Assembly: GCA_026125925.1 (NCBI GenBank)
Contig: JAHCKF010000162.1
Location: forward strand, 1 to 7,616
Length of the DNA: 7,616 nt
Source of the DNA: Pseudolabrys sp.
Lineage (GTDB): Bacteria; Pseudomonadota; Alphaproteobacteria; Rhizobiales; Xanthobacteraceae
Direction of reading: 5' to 3'
Shown here: positions 6,262-7,616 of the stretch, in pieces
Numbering within the stretch: position 1 is the stretch's first letter
Layout: each line of letters starts with the position of its first letter
The notes under the pieces: model-generated
What the model was told of the DNA's origin: nothing
The model's database searches: none
The model's input: only the letters and a program-made list of their open reading frames with translations
Translations under genes and position numbers: made by a program

Positions 6262-6319
6262 CTTATCCCTCCCCCGCAGGGGGAGGGTGGCTTCTCGCGC
6301 AGCGAGAAGCCGGGTGGGG
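6262..6319 (+). repeat. Bipartite double-hairpin repeat, copy 1 (left end of the DUF559 unit)
   Basis: Parts in order: cttat; hairpin 1 with a perfect 9-bp stem ccctccccc/gggggaggg and loop gca (6267-6287); a single T; hairpin 2 with a perfect 10-bp stem ggcttctcgc/gcgagaagcc and loop gca (6289-6311); box gggtgggg (6312-6319). The 30 bp 6262-6291 are the exact reverse complement of 6720-6749. There is no T-run after either stem, though the structure may still stabilise or end the dctM mRNA. Confidence 0.88.
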
Positions 6320-6325
6320 CGAGCC

Positions 6326-6748
6326 TTGGCCAATACGCGCGCACGCAATTTGCGAAAGACAATGACTCCGCAGGAAGTCAAACTGTGGGTTCATCTTCGC
6401 ACGTGGAGGCAGCGCGGTTATCACTTCAGACGGCAGTCGCCGCGGGAAGGCTTTATCGTCGACTTCGTCTGCATGCGTGAAAAATTGATCGTCGAAGTCG
6501 ATGGCGGACAGCACAACATGCCACTGCACGAACTGCGAGACAGGGCGCGCGACTCGAAACTGTCGGATGCCGGCTTTCGAACTCTGCGCTTCTGGAACAA
6601 TGAGATTGATCGTAATCTGGCTGGCGTGCTTGAAGTGATCGATCATGAATTGCGGCGCGACCGACCCCACCCGGCCGGCCATAGCGCGTCGCAGACGCGC
6701 GTAACCGCGCTTATGGCCGGCCACCCTCCCCCTGCGGGGGAGGGATAA
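6326..6748 (+). CDS. DUF559 domain protein (Vsr/PD-(D/E)xK-like putative endonuclease)
   Basis: The 140-residue protein is recognisable as DUF559: NTRARNLRKTMTPQEVKLW (3-21), YHFRRQSPREGFIVDFVC (32-49), KLIVEVDGGQH (53-63) and LRFWNNEI (87-94). Asp46, Glu57 and Asp59 are candidates for the metal site expected from the Vsr-like fold; biochemical activity of this family is poorly established. The start is uncertain: TTG 6326 fits the usual MANTRARxLRK beginning, GTG 6314 sits in the repeat box gggtgggg, and ATG 6362 would cut conserved residues. The domain ends near residue 109; residues 114-140 (PHPAG to HPPPAGEG) are simply translated repeat sequence, and the TAA at 6746-6748 lies inside it. 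An apparently longer reading frame back to 5543 is an out-of-frame shadow of dctM. Confidence 0.85.
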   Translation: MANTRARNLRKTMTPQEVKLWVHLRTWRQRGYHFRRQSPREGFIVDFVCMREKLIVEVDGGQHNMPLHELRDRARDSKLSDAGFRTLRFWNNEIDRNLAGVLEVIDHELRRDRPHPAGHSASQTRVTALMAGHPPPAGEG

Positions 6749-6749
6749 G
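6665..6749 (-). repeat. Bipartite double-hairpin repeat, copy 2, inverted (right end of the DUF559 unit)
   Basis: Read on the minus strand it has the same order as copy 1: cttat, hairpin 1 (6744-6724, 9-bp stem), one base spacer (6723), hairpin 2, box gggtgggg (6672-6665). Hairpin 2 is larger and different in sequence: an 11-bp perfect outer stem ggccggccata/tatggccggcc (6673-6683 with 6712-6722) and an inner 7-bp stem gcgcgtc/gacgcgc (6684-6700, loop gca). The 30 bp 6720-6749 mirror 6262-6291 exactly. Confidence 0.88.
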
Positions 6750-6752
6750 GAG
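6747..6752 (+). promoter_or_regulatory. Ribosome binding site of the SDR gene, partly inside the repeat
   Basis: AAGGAG lies 6 nt before the ATG at 6759. Its first three bases belong to the right end of the inverted repeat, and its first two to the TAA stop of the DUF559 gene. Confidence 0.8.
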
Positions 6753-6758
6753 AGCCCC

Positions 6759-7535
6759 ATGAAAGCCGCTGACATGTTCAACCTGACCGGCCAGGTCGCG
6801 CTGGTGACCGGCGCGTCGTCGGGCCTCGGCCAGCAATTCGCCAAGGCGCTCGCCGACAACGGCGCGGCGGTGGCGCTGGTGGCGCGGCGCGCGGAGCGGC
6901 TCGAGGCTTTCAGGGCCGAGCTGGAAAAATCCGGCGCCAAGGCCGTCGCCATCGAGGCCGACGTCACCGACCGCGCCGCCATGGTCGCGGCGTTCGACGC
7001 TGCGGAAAAAGCACTCGGTACCGTAACCGTTCTGGTCAACAATGCCGGCATCGCCCATGGCGGCCGGGCGGTCGAGCTCACGCCGGAGGACTGGCGCCGC
7101 ATGATGTCGACCAATCTCGATTCGGTATTCTATTGGGCGCAGGAAGCGGCGCGGCGCATGCTCGCGGCGAACAAGAAGGGTTCGATCGTCAACATCGCCT
7201 CGGTGCTTGGGCTGATGGTGGCGAAGGGCGGCGCGTCCTATGCCACGGCCAAGGCCGGCGTCGTGCAGCTCACCAAGGCGCTGGCGGTCGAACTGTCGTT
7301 CAAGGGCATCCGCGTCAACGCCATCGCGCCGGGCTGGTTCGTCACCGAAATGAACGACGACTACCTTAACAGCGACAAGGGCGCTGCCATCAAGCGCGAA
7401 ATACCGATGGGCCGCTTCGGCAATCCCGGCGATCTCGACGGCGCGCTGTTGCTGCTCGCGTCGAATGCCGGCGCCTACATCACCGGCGCCACCATCGTCG
7501 CCGACGGCGGACAGGTGATACAGATCAAGGGCTGA
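6759..7535 (+). CDS. Classical short-chain dehydrogenase/reductase (SDR family oxidoreductase)
   Basis: The intact 258-residue Rossmann-fold protein has all classical SDR marks: TGASSGLG (17-24, dinucleotide binding), Asp68 in ADVTD, NNAG (94-97), and the catalytic tetrad Asn119, Ser148, Tyr161 and Lys165 (YATAK). Arg43 and Arg44 after the second strand suggest a preference for NADP(H). PGWFVTEM (191-198) is the usual loop after strand 6, and TGATIVADGG (242-251) the usual C-terminal end. The substrate cannot be told from sequence; the general look is FabG-like. The start is well fixed by AAGGAG 6 nt upstream. The gene begins 10 nt after the DUF559 stop and is followed within 5 nt by a third double-hairpin repeat. 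It could once have been co-transcribed directly with dctM (inference). Confidence 0.94.
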   Translation: MKAADMFNLTGQVALVTGASSGLGQQFAKALADNGAAVALVARRAERLEAFRAELEKSGAKAVAIEADVTDRAAMVAAFDAAEKALGTVTVLVNNAGIAHGGRAVELTPEDWRRMMSTNLDSVFYWAQEAARRMLAANKKGSIVNIASVLGLMVAKGGASYATAKAGVVQLTKALAVELSFKGIRVNAIAPGWFVTEMNDDYLNSDKGAAIKREIPMGRFGNPGDLDGALLLLASNAGAYITGATIVADGGQVIQIKG

Positions 7536-7539
7536 CTTT

Positions 7540-7592
7540 CTTATCCCTCCCCGCTTGCGGGGAGGGTGACCGGCGAAGCCGGTCGGGTGGGG
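7540..7592 (+). repeat. Bipartite double-hairpin repeat, copy 3
   Basis: Same order of parts as copy 1: cttat; hairpin 1 ccctccccgc/gcggggaggg (7545-7566, 2-nt loop); a single T; hairpin 2 gaccggc/gccggtc with loop gaa (7568-7584); box gggtgggg (7585-7592). It begins 5 nt after the SDR stop codon. The remaining 24 bases to the window edge show nothing recognisable. Confidence 0.85.
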
Positions 7593-7616
7593 TCTTCCCC
7601 ATCAAGCTAGAACCCC

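Larger units (their letters stand above)
6262..6749 (+). mobile_element. Putative DUF559 unit bounded by 30-bp perfect inverted repeats
   Basis: This 488-bp unit consists of two inverted copies of the double-hairpin repeat with one gene between them. Gene and repeats interlock: both non-ATG start candidates lie in or near the left repeat, and the last 27 codons and stop lie in the right repeat. It sits between dctM and an SDR gene. I found no clear target-site duplication (tagatggtct on the left, gagagcccc on the right). The layout resembles a REP sequence pair flanking a RAYT gene, but with a different nuclease family. That it moves or was inserted is an inference. Confidence 0.45.

Noticed and set aside
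6267..6311. Intrinsic transcription terminators at the GC hairpins (also 7545-7584, 3082-3104, 786-834)
   Set aside because: The stems are strong, but none is followed by a T-run, and the same structures recur as dispersed repeats, so I call them repeats.
5543..6313. Long N-terminal extension of the DUF559 reading frame into dctM
   Set aside because: The residues are Arg/Ala-rich shadow translation of dctM; family similarity begins only near 6326.
1..7616. CRISPR array, tRNA, rRNA or riboswitch
   Set aside because: I saw no regularly spaced repeat-spacer pattern, no tRNA cloverleaf and no recognisable riboswitch core on either strand; the tandem units at 261-296 are coding His-loop repeats.

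Overview
The window is GC-rich (codons mostly end in G or C). Its gene content and its abundant palindromic intergenic repeats suggest an alphaproteobacterium of the Rhizobiales (Bradyrhizobium/Rhodopseudomonas/Pseudolabrys type). This is an inference from composition and family resemblance; no rRNA or other phylogenetic marker is present.

Layout, left to right. (1) 3-779 (+): 3' part of a NicO/RcnA-type nickel/cobalt transporter with a very His-rich loop. (2) 780-1009: intergenic, holding two long imperfect hairpins (786-834 and 858-914). (3) 1010-2050 (+): class I nitronate monooxygenase, whose 3' end overlaps the end of the next gene by 27 bp. (4) 2024-3801 (-): a cobalt-type nitrile hydratase locus read right to left. 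The alpha-subunit gene (3224-3801) is a wreck with more than ten reading-frame changes. A palindromic repeat region (about 3067-3230) follows, then an intact beta-subunit gene (2404-3066) and an intact accessory/activator gene (2024-2404). (5) 3843-4316 (-): a CDA-fold nucleoside/guanine deaminase directly upstream of the alpha remnant. (6) 4379-6254 (+): TRAP transporter small (dctQ) and large (dctM) permease genes, overlapping by 14 bp. (7) 6262-6749: a DUF559 (Vsr/PD-(D/E)xK-like) gene enclosed between two inverted copies of a bipartite double-hairpin repeat. (8) 6759-7535 (+): a classical SDR oxidoreductase, followed by a third copy of the same repeat (7540-7592).

How the genes fit together. 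The nitrile hydratase genes and the nickel/cobalt transporter make biochemical sense as neighbours, because this hydratase type needs cobalt in the alpha subunit. As the sequence stands no intact alpha subunit is encoded here, so the beta and activator proteins would have no local partner. The TRAP permeases lack a solute-binding protein in the window. The SDR may once have followed dctM directly and been separated from it by the DUF559/repeat unit.

The two points most worth a second look are the DUF559 gene embedded in its own inverted repeat pair, which looks like a small REP-type mobile unit, and the alpha-subunit pseudogene beside intact partners, whose dense small indels could be real decay or a local sequence-quality problem.
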